Part shown: positions 54,128 to 62,905 of the stretch, in pieces
Position numbering within the stretch: position 1 is the first letter of the stretch
Layout: every line of letters starts with the position of its first letter
Assembly (NCBI GenBank): GCA_000751555.1
Contig: CCEZ01000043.1
Coordinates: 434,001 to 498,000, forward strand
Direction of reading: 5' to 3'
DNA length: 64,000 bases
DNA from: Anaerosalibacter massiliensis
GTDB taxonomy: Bacteria > Bacillota > Clostridia > Tissierellales > Sporanaerobacteraceae
Made by a program: the position numbers and the translations under genes
Notes under the pieces: model-generated
Told to the model about the DNA's origin: nothing
Database searches by the model: none
Seen by the model: only the letters and a program-made list of their open reading frames with translations

Positions 54128-55360
54128 TTATTCATATAGTGGAAATTTATTGCACAAATTCTTAACTCTATTTTTTACTATATCTCTATCAATATCTTTA
54201 TCTAATGCTTGGCCTATAATTTCGGCAATTTCCTTCATATCTTTCTCTTTCATTCCTCTTGTAGTTACTGCTGGAGTACCTATTCTAAGCCCACTAGTTA
54301 CAAAAGGACTTTCTGGATCAAAAGGTATAGTATTCTTATTAGTTGTCACTCCAATATCATCTAAAAGTTCTTCTGCCTCTTTCCCTGTTAAATTTTTATT
54401 TCTTAGATCTAATAATAATAAATGATTATCTGTTCCATCTGATACCAATCTAAATCCTTCATCTTTCAATCCTTCTGCTAAAGCTTTTGCATTTCTGATT
54501 ATTTGTTTTTGATATTCTTTAAATTCATCTGTAAGAGCTTCTCCAAAACTAACAGCCTTTCCAGCAATAACATGCATCAGAGGTCCACCTTGAATTCCTG
54601 GAAATATTGCCTTATCTATTTTCTTAGCATATTCTTTTTTACAAAGTATAGCCCCACCTCTTGGTCCTCTCAAAGTTTTATGAGTTGTAGTAGTTACAAA
54701 GTCTGCATAAGGAACTGGACTTGGATGAAGTCCTGCTGCTACAAGTCCTGCAATATGAGCCATATCCACCATTAAATATGCATCTATTTCATCAGCTATT
54801 TCCCTAAACTTTTCAAAGTCAATAATTCTTGAGTATGCACTAGCACCTGCTACAATCATCTTAGGTTTTTCTTTTATTGCAATCTCTCTTACTTTATCAT
54901 AGTCAATCTTCTCTGTATCTTTATCTACTCCATAGGAAACAAAATTGTAATATGTTCCTGAAATATTAACTGGACTACCATGAGTTAAATGTCCCCCTTG
55001 TGATAAGTTCATACCTAGAACTTTATCTCCCGGTTCTAATACAGCAAAATAAACTCCTAAATTAGCATTAGAACCTGAATGAGGTTGAACATTTACATGT
55101 TCTGCACCAAATAGCTCTTTAAGTCTATCTCTAGCTAAATCCTCCACCATATCTACATATTCACAACCACCATAATACCTCCTATTAGGATAACCTTCTG
55201 CATACTTATTTGTAAGTTGACTACCCATGGCTTCCATTACTTGAGGAGTTACAAAGTTTTCAGAGGCAATTAATTCTATTTTTTCTCTTTGCCTCTTAGT
55301 TTCCATTTCAATAAATTTCATTACTTCTGGATCAGCTTTTCTTAAGTTTGAAAAATCCAT
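54128..55360 (-). CDS. glyA: Serine hydroxymethyltransferase
   Basis: GlyA interconverts serine and glycine while moving a one-carbon unit to tetrahydrofolate, and so supplies the formyl donor used by Fmt. The 410-residue protein has [40 protein letters not shown] and the PLP-lysine motif [14 protein letters not shown] near 222-235. It is a single gene with its own terminator. The 176-base spacer to the next gene is AT-rich and shows nothing clear. Confidence 0.98.
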   Translation of the reverse strand: MDFSNLRKADPEVMKFIEMETKRQREKIELIASENFVTPQVMEAMGSQLTNKYAEGYPNRRYYGGCEYVDMVEDLARDRLKELFGAEHVNVQPHSGSNANLGVYFAVLEPGDKVLGMNLSQGGHLTHGSPVNISGTYYNFVSYGVDKDTEKIDYDKVREIAIKEKPKMIVAGASAYSRIIDFEKFREIADEIDAYLMVDMAHIAGLVAAGLHPSPVPYADFVTTTTHKTLRGPRGGAILCKKEYAKKIDKAIFPGIQGGPLMHVIAGKAVSFGEALTDEFKEYQKQIIRNAKALAEGLKDEGFRLVSDGTDNHLLLLDLRNKNLTGKEAEELLDDIGVTTNKNTIPFDPESPFVTSGLRIGTPAVTTRGMKEKDMKEIAEIIGQALDKDIDRDIVKNRVKNLCNKFPLYE

Positions 55361-55536
55361 TTATTTATCTCCTTTCTTTTATTATAATTTAATATTCTAT
55401 ACGTACTTGATTAACTCCTGTTTCATAATATAATATAAATATAATTTAAGATAATATTAGTTCATTATATAATTTTATTATATAAATTTAAGAATATATT
55501 TACAAGTTAAATAGTTTTAACAATAGAGGTGAAAAA

Positions 55537-56325
55537 ATGACAATGAATCCAATATCCGAAAAAGAAGAAGTAAAACGTCTCCTAATATTAGCCATTCTAG
55601 CTGGTAGAATAATGCTTAAAAATGGCGCTGAAACTTATAGAGTTGAAGATACAATAATTAGAATATGTAAATCTAGAAAAAATATTAAATACGTAGAATC
55701 TTTTGTAACACCTACAGGAATATTTGTATCTTTAGAATATGGGGAAGAAGTTTTATCATATCTTCAGAGAATAAATACTATAAAAATTGACCTAAATAAA
55801 ATAAATATGGTAAATGATTTTTCAAGACAATTTGTATCATCAGATATGAATATAGAAGAGGCAACAAAAAAACTTAAAAAAATTGATGATATTGATAATT
55901 ATAAAAGTATTACTAGATTTTTTTCTGGAGGTATTATTTGTGCTTTTTTTTCTTTATTATTTGGGGGAAGTTTTCTTGATTTCTTGGCAAGTTTCTTTAC
56001 AGGAATAATAGTTGTAGCAATTTCTACTAAATTAAATAACCTAGGTATTACATTCTTTATAAGTAATTTTTCTGGAGCAGCTATTGCTTCATTATTATCA
56101 ATATTATTTGTAAAAATTGGTATAGGAACAAATATTGATAAAATTATAATAGGTTCTATAATGTCATTAGTTCCTGGAGTAGCCATAACCAATGCTATTA
56201 GAGATACTATGTCTGGAGATTTTGTTTCTGGACTTTCTAGAGGAATGGAAGCTGTAATAACAGCAATGGCTATAGCTTTTGGAGTAGGTATGATACTAAA
56301 AATATATTTCAAGGGGTTGATTTAA
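55537..56325 (+). CDS. Threonine/serine exporter, N-terminal half (ThrE/YjjP type)
   Basis: The 262-residue protein has a soluble N-terminal part with GAETYRVEDTI and FVTPTGIFVSL, then five or so membrane segments (FFSGGIICAFFSLLFGGSF onward). This is the YjjP half of a two-component ThrE-type transporter. Members export amino acids or, in some bacteria, succinate. Its stop (TAA) and the next ATG overlap by one base, which couples translation of the two halves. Confidence 0.88.
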   Translation: MTMNPISEKEEVKRLLILAILAGRIMLKNGAETYRVEDTIIRICKSRKNIKYVESFVTPTGIFVSLEYGEEVLSYLQRINTIKIDLNKINMVNDFSRQFVSSDMNIEEATKKLKKIDDIDNYKSITRFFSGGIICAFFSLLFGGSFLDFLASFFTGIIVVAISTKLNNLGITFFISNFSGAAIASLLSILFVKIGIGTNIDKIIIGSIMSLVPGVAITNAIRDTMSGDFVSGLSRGMEAVITAMAIAFGVGMILKIYFKGLI

Positions 56326-56765
56326 TGGAGCTTTTTAAACAATTTATATTTTCTTTTTTTGCCACTATAGGAGCTGCAATATTATTTAGCATACCAAAGG
56401 ACTCTATAATATCAGCTGGTGCTATAGGAGGTTTTGGATGGATAATTTACACTTTTATCTTAAATCAATATTCTTCAGCTGTAGCTGGCACTTTCTTTGG
56501 TGCCTTAACTGTAGGTATATTAGGAGAGCTACTAGCCAGACATTTCAAAAAGCCAGCTACAGTCTTTATTATACCTGGTATTATACCATTGGTGCCAGGA
56601 GCAGGAATGTACTATACAATGTTAGCTCTAATAGAGAAAAGATTTTATGATTCTGTAAATATAGGAGCAGAAACTTTATTTATTGCAGTAGCTATTGCTA
56701 TTGGTATAGTCATGTCATCTTCCTTAAGTAGATCAATAAAAAGGGTTAAAAATAAATCAAGGTAG
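56325..56765 (+). CDS. Threonine/serine exporter, C-terminal half (YjjB type)
   Basis: The 146-residue protein has four to five membrane segments and the YjjB pattern ending in VFIIPGIIPLVPGAGMYYTM. It completes the transporter with the upstream gene. In fused ThrE proteins the two halves are one chain, so this split form is a natural variant, not a frameshift: both have separate ribosome signals (AAGGGG before this start). Confidence 0.88.
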   Translation: MELFKQFIFSFFATIGAAILFSIPKDSIISAGAIGGFGWIIYTFILNQYSSAVAGTFFGALTVGILGELLARHFKKPATVFIIPGIIPLVPGAGMYYTMLALIEKRFYDSVNIGAETLFIAVAIAIGIVMSSSLSRSIKRVKNKSR

Positions 56766-56769
56766 TTTT

Positions 56770-57042
56770 TCATTTTGTATATTTCAATATGGTATCAATT
56801 AAATCATCTAGCACTTTTTCATCTGTACTATTGTCTAAAGAAGCTTTTATGCAATCTTTCATATGATCTTCTAAAATCATACCTCCTACCTTATTTAATG
56901 CAGCCCTTGCTGCAGCAATCTGTACAAGGATATCGCCACAAACTTTATCTTCTCCAACCATTTTTTGTATACCTTTTACTTGTCCTTCAATTCGTCTTAA
57001 TCTATTTATTATAGCAACCTTCTTTTCTTCTTCTTTACCCAC
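56770..57042 (-). CDS. csoR: CsoR/RcnR-type metal-sensing repressor
   Basis: The 90-residue all-helical DNA-binding protein has RLRRIEGQVKGI and the metal ligands C35, H60 and C64, the Cys-His-Cys set of copper-sensing CsoR (some relatives sense persulfide or other metals). GTG 57042 is chosen because GGGGG lies seven bases upstream; the frame reaches into rseC. Copper-export genes are not adjacent. It lies convergent with the ThrE pair, with only four bases between. Confidence 0.88.
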   Translation of the reverse strand: MGKEEEKKVAIINRLRRIEGQVKGIQKMVGEDKVCGDILVQIAAARAALNKVGGMILEDHMKDCIKASLDNSTDEKVLDDLIDTILKYTK

Positions 57043-57055
57043 CCTAATACCCCCT

Positions 57056-57478
57056 TTATAATATTTTAACCATTTCAAAACTTAAATTATTAGTCTCTTT
57101 TACTTTTTTATCTATTTTTCTAAGGATCATATAGGATATTGCTAAAAATATTAATCCTACTAGGAAACTATAGTTTTCATAGCTTTTTATGCCCATAGAC
57201 TTAAATATATACATACTTGCAAAAATGCCTAATAATAACATAAAAAATGGAATCATATATGTTATTATTGCATATTTCAATATGCTTTCACCTTTAGCTC
57301 TTAGTTCTATATAATCTCCTGCACTGGCATTTAAAATATTAGGCACAGTTATTTTAATGCCCGGTACACGACAAGTACCTGAACAACTATTACAGCTATG
57401 TCCACAAGCTGTCATACGCTTTATTTCAACCTCTGCCATATCATCCTTTATTTCAGTTACAAGTCCAATTTGATCCAT
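57056..57478 (-). CDS. RseC/SoxR-reducing-system family membrane protein
   Basis: The 140-residue protein has a cysteine cluster CGHSCNSCSGTC near 25-36, suited to an iron-sulfur site, and two membrane segments (about 69-91 and 101-121). It belongs to the RseC family, seen with Rnf and Sox-reducing systems. No Rnf genes are nearby. It is co-directional with the csoR gene, 13 bases before its start, suggesting a shared message. Confidence 0.8.
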   Translation of the reverse strand: MDQIGLVTEIKDDMAEVEIKRMTACGHSCNSCSGTCRVPGIKITVPNILNASAGDYIELRAKGESILKYAIITYMIPFFMLLLGIFASMYIFKSMGIKSYENYSFLVGLIFLAISYMILRKIDKKVKETNNLSFEMVKIL

Positions 57479-57488
57479 ATAATCCCTC

Positions 57489-58190
57489 CTAACTAATTAA
57501 ATCTTTAACTACTTCTGAAGCAATCATTAATCCTGCTACAGGTGGAACAAAGGAAACACTTCCCGGAATGGGCTTCCCAGTTTTTTGATCTATTAAATCT
57601 ACTTTAATAGGTTTTTCTCTAGACCATATAACTTTTAGAGAATCTATATTTCTTTTTCTTAATTCCCTTCTCATGACTTTTGCCAATGGACAAACACTCG
57701 TTTCATATATATCTCCTACTTCTAATACTGTCGGATCTAATTTATTTCCTGCACCCATACAGCTAATAATAGGCATATTCACATGGCTACATCTTTCAAT
57801 TAGAGCTAGTTTTGATGTCACCATGTCTATTGCATCTATTACATAGTCATACTTTTCTTTCAACAAGAAGTCTAAATTAGATTTTTCCACTTTCGTATTA
57901 AATACTTTAATATTTACCCATGGATTAATATCTAAAATTCTTTCCTTCATAATTTCAACTTTATATTTTCCTACAGTACTATGTGTAGCATGGATTTGTC
58001 TATTAATATTTGATATATCTATTATATCATAATCTACTAAAACAATATTGCCAATTCCTGACCTTACTAATGCTTCTGCAGCATAGGAACCTACACCACC
58101 TATTCCAAATACACAAACCTTTGATTTTTTTAATATATCCATATTCCTTCTTCCTAAAAGTAATTCTGTTCTTAAAAAAGAATTATCCAA
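57489..58190 (-). CDS. tcdA: tRNA threonylcarbamoyladenosine dehydratase TcdA
   Basis: TcdA cyclises t6A37 to ct6A in tRNAs that read ANN codons. The roughly 233-residue ThiF/E1-like protein has the nucleotide loop FGIGGVGSYAAEALVRSG, VDYDIIDISNINRQ, DAIDMVTSK and the catalytic-cysteine loop SVCPLAKVMRRELRKR. TTG 58190 is chosen, with AGGTG six bases upstream; a GTG three codons earlier lies inside that site. It is in the aspS-tcdA-rseC-csoR row. Confidence 0.9.
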   Translation of the reverse strand: MDNSFLRTELLLGRRNMDILKKSKVCVFGIGGVGSYAAEALVRSGIGNIVLVDYDIIDISNINRQIHATHSTVGKYKVEIMKERILDINPWVNIKVFNTKVEKSNLDFLLKEKYDYVIDAIDMVTSKLALIERCSHVNMPIISCMGAGNKLDPTVLEVGDIYETSVCPLAKVMRRELRKRNIDSLKVIWSREKPIKVDLIDQKTGKPIPGSVSFVPPVAGLMIASEVVKDLIS

Positions 58191-58216
58191 AATTATCACC
58201 TACATTATGAATACTT

Positions 58217-58236
58217 TCCAGGGCAAAAGCCCTGGA
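58217..58236 (-). other. Intercistronic hairpin after aspS
   Basis: TCCAGGGC, a four-base loop and GCCCTGGA form a perfect 8-bp stem five bases after the aspS stop. No U-run follows. It is probably an mRNA stabiliser, since tcdA is close downstream. Confidence 0.5.
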
Positions 58237-58240
58237 ATAA

Positions 58241-60022
58241 TTATTTTTCTAAATCCAATTTCATATGAACCTCTTTAAGCTGTTCAGAATCTATATAAGT
58301 TGGTGCTTCTGTCAAAAGACAAGTTGCACTTTGAGTTTTTGGAAAAGCAATTACATCACGAATATTATTTGTATCAGTTAGAAGCATTACTAATCTATCA
58401 AATCCATATGCTATTCCACCATGAGGAGGAGTTCCATATTTAAACGCCTCTAATAAAAATCCAAATTTGTCCTTAACTTCTTGTTCTTGAAGTCCTAAAG
58501 CCTTAAACATTCTTTCTTGAAGTTTGGAATCACTAATTCTAATGCTTCCTCCTCCCATTTCATCACCATTTATAACAATATCATAAGCTTTTGCCCTAAC
58601 GTCTTGGGGTCTAGTTTCTAAAAGATGAGTATCCTCTTCCATTGGATGAGTAAATGGGTGATGTTTAGCTACATACCTTTCTTCCTCTTCATCATATTCG
58701 AATAAAGGAAACTCTGTTATCCAAACTAATTTTAAATCATCTTTTTCTATTATATCAAGTCTCCTTGCAACTTCTATCCTTAAATTGCCTAAACTATCAA
58801 ATACTACTTTAGATTTATCTGCTACAAATAATAGCAAATCTCCTTTATTTCCATTCATTCTTTCAATTATTTTTTCTAGTTCTTCTTCTTTTAAAAATTT
58901 AGCAATAGGCGAAGAAACACCTTCTTCTGTTATCTTAATCCAAGCCAAACCTTTTGCACCAAAATCCTTTATATAAGATTCTAATTTAGAAATATCTTTC
59001 CTTGAAAAATTAGATTCATGCCCTTTTATATTTATACCTCTTACTTCTCCATTATTTTTTACAGTACCACTAAATACTTTAAAATCTGAATTAGCAACTA
59101 TATCCGTTATATCTTTAAGCTCAAAACCAAATCTTAAATCTGGCTTATCTGAACCAAATCTTTCCATAGCCTCATTATAAGTCATTCTTTTAATAGGCAA
59201 TTCTATTTCTACACCTTTTATTTCTTTAAATATTTTATATAAAAGCTTTTCATTTATTTCTATTATATCCTCTATGTCTACAAAGGACATCTCTATATCT
59301 ACCTGTGTAAACTCTGGTTGCCTATTTGCCCTTAAATCCTCATCTCTAAAGCATTTTACTATCTGGTAATATCTATCCATACCTGCAACCATTAAAAGCT
59401 GTTTCATCAGCTGTGGGGATTGAGGAAGAGCATAAAATTTACCAGCATTAATCCTACTAGGTACTAAATAATCTCTAGCACCCTCAGGGGTAGGTTTAGT
59501 AAGCATAGGGGTTTCTATTTCTACAAAATTATTTTCATCTAGAAACTCTCTTATTATTTTACTAGTTCTATGTCTTACTTTAAGATTATTTTGAATAGAT
59601 GGTTTTCTTAAATCAAGATACCTATATTTTAACCTCATATTATCAGCAACATCATCATTATCTTTAATATAAATTGGAGGTGTTTCCGATTCATTTAATA
59701 TTTTTAATTCATCTGCTATTATCTCTATTTCTCCAGTGGGAATGCTAGGATTTATAGATTCTCTTTCTCTGACTTTTCCTTTAATTGCAATAACATACTC
59801 ACCTTTAACTTTTTCTGCTTTTTTAAATAGATCTTCTGAAATAGTATCATCAAATACAATTTGTGCTATTCCCGTAGTATCTCTCAAGTCTGCAAATATT
59901 AGAGAACCTAAGTTTCTTTTCTTTTGAACCCATCCCATAAGCACTACTTCTTCTCCAGTATTTGAACTTCTTAACTCTCCACACATATGAGTTCTTCTTA
60001 GTTTACCCATTTTTTCAACCAT
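58241..60022 (-). CDS. aspS: Aspartate-tRNA ligase
   Basis: AspS charges tRNA-Asp. The 593-residue class II synthetase has an OB-fold anticodon domain (1-115), motif 2 RCFRDEDLRANRQPEFTQVDIEMSF near 225, a GAD insert (about 300-420) and motif 3 GGIAYGFDRLVMLL near 542. The GAD insert is typical of bacterial AspS. ATG 60022 has GGGAGG upstream; a longer frame would start inside the terminator hairpin. A T-box leader precedes it. Confidence 0.98.
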   Translation of the reverse strand: MVEKMGKLRRTHMCGELRSSNTGEEVVLMGWVQKKRNLGSLIFADLRDTTGIAQIVFDDTISEDLFKKAEKVKGEYVIAIKGKVRERESINPSIPTGEIEIIADELKILNESETPPIYIKDNDDVADNMRLKYRYLDLRKPSIQNNLKVRHRTSKIIREFLDENNFVEIETPMLTKPTPEGARDYLVPSRINAGKFYALPQSPQLMKQLLMVAGMDRYYQIVKCFRDEDLRANRQPEFTQVDIEMSFVDIEDIIEINEKLLYKIFKEIKGVEIELPIKRMTYNEAMERFGSDKPDLRFGFELKDITDIVANSDFKVFSGTVKNNGEVRGINIKGHESNFSRKDISKLESYIKDFGAKGLAWIKITEEGVSSPIAKFLKEEELEKIIERMNGNKGDLLLFVADKSKVVFDSLGNLRIEVARRLDIIEKDDLKLVWITEFPLFEYDEEEERYVAKHHPFTHPMEEDTHLLETRPQDVRAKAYDIVINGDEMGGGSIRISDSKLQERMFKALGLQEQEVKDKFGFLLEAFKYGTPPHGGIAYGFDRLVMLLTDTNNIRDVIAFPKTQSATCLLTEAPTYIDSEQLKEVHMKLDLEK

Positions 60023-60050
60023 ATTTCTAACCTCCCATAATATTTTCAAA

Positions 60051-60250
60051 AATAAAAAAACTCTCATCCATGAAACTCAGGGACGAGAGTTTTTATCTCG
60101 CGGTGCCACCCTAATTAGGTATTGTACCTCGCTTTTTTTAGACTTATTGACTCAAAGGTGTCTTCATTAAATATTGACATCGGATTTCCACCATCACCGA
60201 CTCTCTATAGTCTAGAAATTTAACTACTACTCCTTATCCTAGTCTTTTAA
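60051..60250 (-). ncRNA. T-box leader of aspS (Asp specifier)
   Basis: The minus strand shows the T-box features in order. A start block GACTAGGATAAGGAGTAG is followed by the stem I region AGAGAGTCGGTGATGGTGG, the specifier stretch AATGAAGACACC with GAC (Asp) in the codon position, and the antiterminator T-box AGGGTGGCACCGCGAG. Last comes a terminator (AACTCTCGTCC / GGATGAGAG, then T7). Uncharged tRNA-Asp would bind specifier and T-box and prevent termination, turning aspS on when Asp charging is low. Confidence 0.93.
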
Positions 60251-60277
60251 TATGTTTTTATAATTATAAGATAAAAA

Positions 60278-61759
60278 TTAAATAGTGTCAATGAACTTTC
60301 TTTTTCTATCTGCCATTTCTTCTGTTCTAGTCAAATATTCTCCCAAATTTTTTACATTGGGTACTCTTTCAAATCTATTTTCATCAGGATAAAAAATTTT
60401 AGACACTCCTCCTGCACCTACTGCTATTATAGTTTCTTTTTCTTCCATTATAAGCATATTATAAATACATTCTTTGCCTTTAATTGAATATCCTATGTTC
60501 TCAAAGTTACCTAACATTTGTTTTTGCCTATATAGATAGTAGGGTAAAAGCTCCATATTTTCTGCATACTTTTTAGTTAATTTTAACATAGAATTAATAA
60601 TTTCTTGATCTTTTATCGAATAGCTACTAATCTTTTTTCTAAATTCAGAAACTCTTTTAACTGTCAGTGTATGGACTGTTAAACTTTCAGGATTTAACTT
60701 AGATATAATTTCTAATGTATTTTCTACATCCCTTATATCTTCTCCTGGAAGTCCAATTATTATATCCATATTTATATTAGAAAAACCTGTTTTTCTTGCT
60801 AATTTAAATGTTTTAACTATATCTTCATCTGTATGTTTTCTACCTATTAATTTTAAAGTCTTTAAGTTCATAGTTTGGGGATTTATACTTATCCTATCTA
60901 TATTATTTTCTTTCAACATATGAAGCTTTTCAGAAGTCATAGTATCAGGTCTACCCGCCTCAACAGTTAACTCTTCTATATTATTCCTTCCAAATAAATT
61001 ATATATAGTCTTGATTATTCTATCTAAGTTTTCTGTAGGTATAGCAGTGGGAGTTCCACCCCCTATATAAACTGTACATATTTTCTTATTTTCCATAAAC
61101 TCTTTAACCATATTTAGCTCATATATAAGTTTTTCTGTATACTCATCTACATAATTTTTACTTATCTCTAGAGAATTAGAGGGAAAAGAACAATATATGC
61201 ATCTAGTAGGACAAAATGGAATACTTATATATAAACTAAATCTATCCTTAGATAATGGATAGATAAATCCTCTTTGTCTTTTAGCTATATCAATAATTAA
61301 TCTAGCTCTATCAGAATATAATTTATACTCATTTATAAGAATATTATATATTTTTTCTTCTCCTATTTGTTTATCTATTAAATCATGTACAATTTTTACT
61401 GGTCTTACTCCTGTAAGTATTCCCCAAGGAGCCTCCACTTTAGATATATTTGATATTGCTTCATAAATACTTTGTTTTATACCAACCTTAATCTTTTTAT
61501 TTAAATCATCTCTTTTAACATCAATACTATTAATAGAACTTACTAAATATTTACTTATTATATTTCCATCACTTACAATTTCAGTGATAGAAAAATAATC
61601 ATCTTCATTTTGTTTTAAATAATTTTTTATTAATATTCCATTTTCATTATAATCTTTTTCGTCTTCTATAAATTTAATATCTTCTCCAAAGAAAAATAAT
61701 TTAGTTAGTTCATGAACTTCATAGTTATACATATGCCCTTCTAAATAGATCAATATCAT
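60278..61759 (-). CDS. hemZ: Coproporphyrinogen dehydrogenase HemZ
   Basis: The 493-residue radical SAM enzyme has an N-terminal domain of about 165 residues and the iron-sulfur motif CPTRCIYCSF at 183-192. YIGGGTPT, VEAGRPDT and the C-terminal HemN-like region follow. HemZ belongs to the oxygen-independent coproporphyrinogen oxidase family; Bacillus HemZ is linked to haem synthesis, but many Clostridia lacking other haem genes keep it, so the true substrate is not certain. GGTG precedes the ATG. Confidence 0.9.
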   Translation of the reverse strand: MILIYLEGHMYNYEVHELTKLFFFGEDIKFIEDEKDYNENGILIKNYLKQNEDDYFSITEIVSDGNIISKYLVSSINSIDVKRDDLNKKIKVGIKQSIYEAISNISKVEAPWGILTGVRPVKIVHDLIDKQIGEEKIYNILINEYKLYSDRARLIIDIAKRQRGFIYPLSKDRFSLYISIPFCPTRCIYCSFPSNSLEISKNYVDEYTEKLIYELNMVKEFMENKKICTVYIGGGTPTAIPTENLDRIIKTIYNLFGRNNIEELTVEAGRPDTMTSEKLHMLKENNIDRISINPQTMNLKTLKLIGRKHTDEDIVKTFKLARKTGFSNINMDIIIGLPGEDIRDVENTLEIISKLNPESLTVHTLTVKRVSEFRKKISSYSIKDQEIINSMLKLTKKYAENMELLPYYLYRQKQMLGNFENIGYSIKGKECIYNMLIMEEKETIIAVGAGGVSKIFYPDENRFERVPNVKNLGEYLTRTEEMADRKRKFIDTI

Positions 61760-61798
61760 CTTATCACCTTAAGTTCTTAAAATACTTATAGATATTCT

Positions 61799-62422
61799 TT
61801 ATCTTATAATAAATGGATTAGAAACTTTCTCTCTACCTATTGTTGATGATGGACCATGACCTGGATATACAATAGTATCATCTGAAAAAAGAACTAACTT
61901 TTCTTTTATTGAGTTAATGATTTGCTCATAAGAGCCTCCTGGAAAATCTGTTCTTCCTATTGAACCTGCAAATAAAGTATCTCCAGTAAATAAACTACTA
62001 TCTATATTTATACTTATTCCTCCTGGAGTATGACCAGGTGTATGAATTATTTTAACTAAATAATTTCCAAAACTAAGTTCTTCTCCATCCTTTACAAACC
62101 TATCAGCTTCTAGTTGAACACTTCCTGTAGCCATCACACTAGATAAATTTTTAGTTCCATCGTTTAACAATTCCCTATCACCTTCATGAATTAAAATAGG
62201 TGCCTGAGTTCCTTCTTTTACTTCTTTTAGTCCACCTATATGGTCTCCATGTCCATGAGTAAGAATTATATATTTTACATCTAAATTTAATTCTTCTATC
62301 CTTTTTAATATCTTATCTCCTTCTTCACCTGGATCAATAACTATACCTTCCTTGGTATCCTCACAATAAATAATATAACAATTAGCAGCATATACTCCTA
62401 CTGTCAATCTTTCTATTTTCAA
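61799..62422 (-). CDS. MBL-fold metal hydrolase (glyoxalase II-like)
   Basis: The 207-residue protein has the metallo-beta-lactamase zinc motif THGHGDHIGG near 55-64, HTPGHTPGG near 127-135 and FTGDTLF, which together place two metals. It resembles YcbL/glyoxalase II hydrolases, whose thioester or sulfur substrates vary. TTG is the start behind GGAGGG. It lies between dtd and hemZ, a frequent Clostridia order. Confidence 0.9.
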   Translation of the reverse strand: MKIERLTVGVYAANCYIIYCEDTKEGIVIDPGEEGDKILKRIEELNLDVKYIILTHGHGDHIGGLKEVKEGTQAPILIHEGDRELLNDGTKNLSSVMATGSVQLEADRFVKDGEELSFGNYLVKIIHTPGHTPGGISINIDSSLFTGDTLFAGSIGRTDFPGGSYEQIINSIKEKLVLFSDDTIVYPGHGPSSTIGREKVSNPFIIR

Positions 62423-62432
62423 AATATCCCTC

Positions 62433-62882
62433 CTAAAAATTTTTTTTACTATCTAAAAGAATAGTAACTGGTCCATCATTTTCAATACTAACTTTCATGT
62501 CTGCACCAAATATACCTTCTTTTACTTTTATATCATATTTTTTACTTTTTTCAATAAAGTTTCTATATAATTTTTCAGCCATATCAGGTGAAGCTGATGA
62601 TGTGAAACTTGGCCTTTTACCCTTTCTAGCATCTCCATACAAAGTAAACTGGGATACTACCAATAATTCACCTTTAATATCTAAAAGTGATAAATTCATT
62701 TTTTCATTTTCATCCTCAAATATTCTAAGACCAAGTATTTTGTTAACTAAATAATTTAAATCTTCTTCAGTATCTTCTTTACCCACTCCTAGAAATACTA
62801 ACAAACCCTTATCTATTTCTCCAATCTTTTTATTATCAACAGTAACACTACTATAGTTAACTCTCTGAACTACTGCTCTCAT
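62433..62882 (-). CDS. dtd: D-aminoacyl-tRNA deacylase
   Basis: Dtd removes D-amino acids, and glycine mischarged on tRNA-Ala, from tRNA. The 149-residue protein has the two family motifs: SQFTLYGD near 78-85 and GPVTILLDS near 136-144. It lies 23 bases after the end of rel, the widely conserved rel-dtd pair, and 10 bases before the MBL gene. Confidence 0.97.
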   Translation of the reverse strand: MRAVVQRVNYSSVTVDNKKIGEIDKGLLVFLGVGKEDTEEDLNYLVNKILGLRIFEDENEKMNLSLLDIKGELLVVSQFTLYGDARKGKRPSFTSSASPDMAEKLYRNFIEKSKKYDIKVKEGIFGADMKVSIENDGPVTILLDSKKNF

Positions 62883-62905
62883 TCTTTTTCATCCTTTCTT
62901 TACGA

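Noticed and set aside
55361-55536. Regulatory RNA upstream of glyA
   Set aside because: The spacer is AT-rich with no recognisable aptamer core and no terminator hairpin near the glyA start.
60023-60067. N-terminal extension of AspS beginning MRVFLF
   Set aside because: The start lies in the T-box terminator stem; ATG 60022 has GGGAGG.
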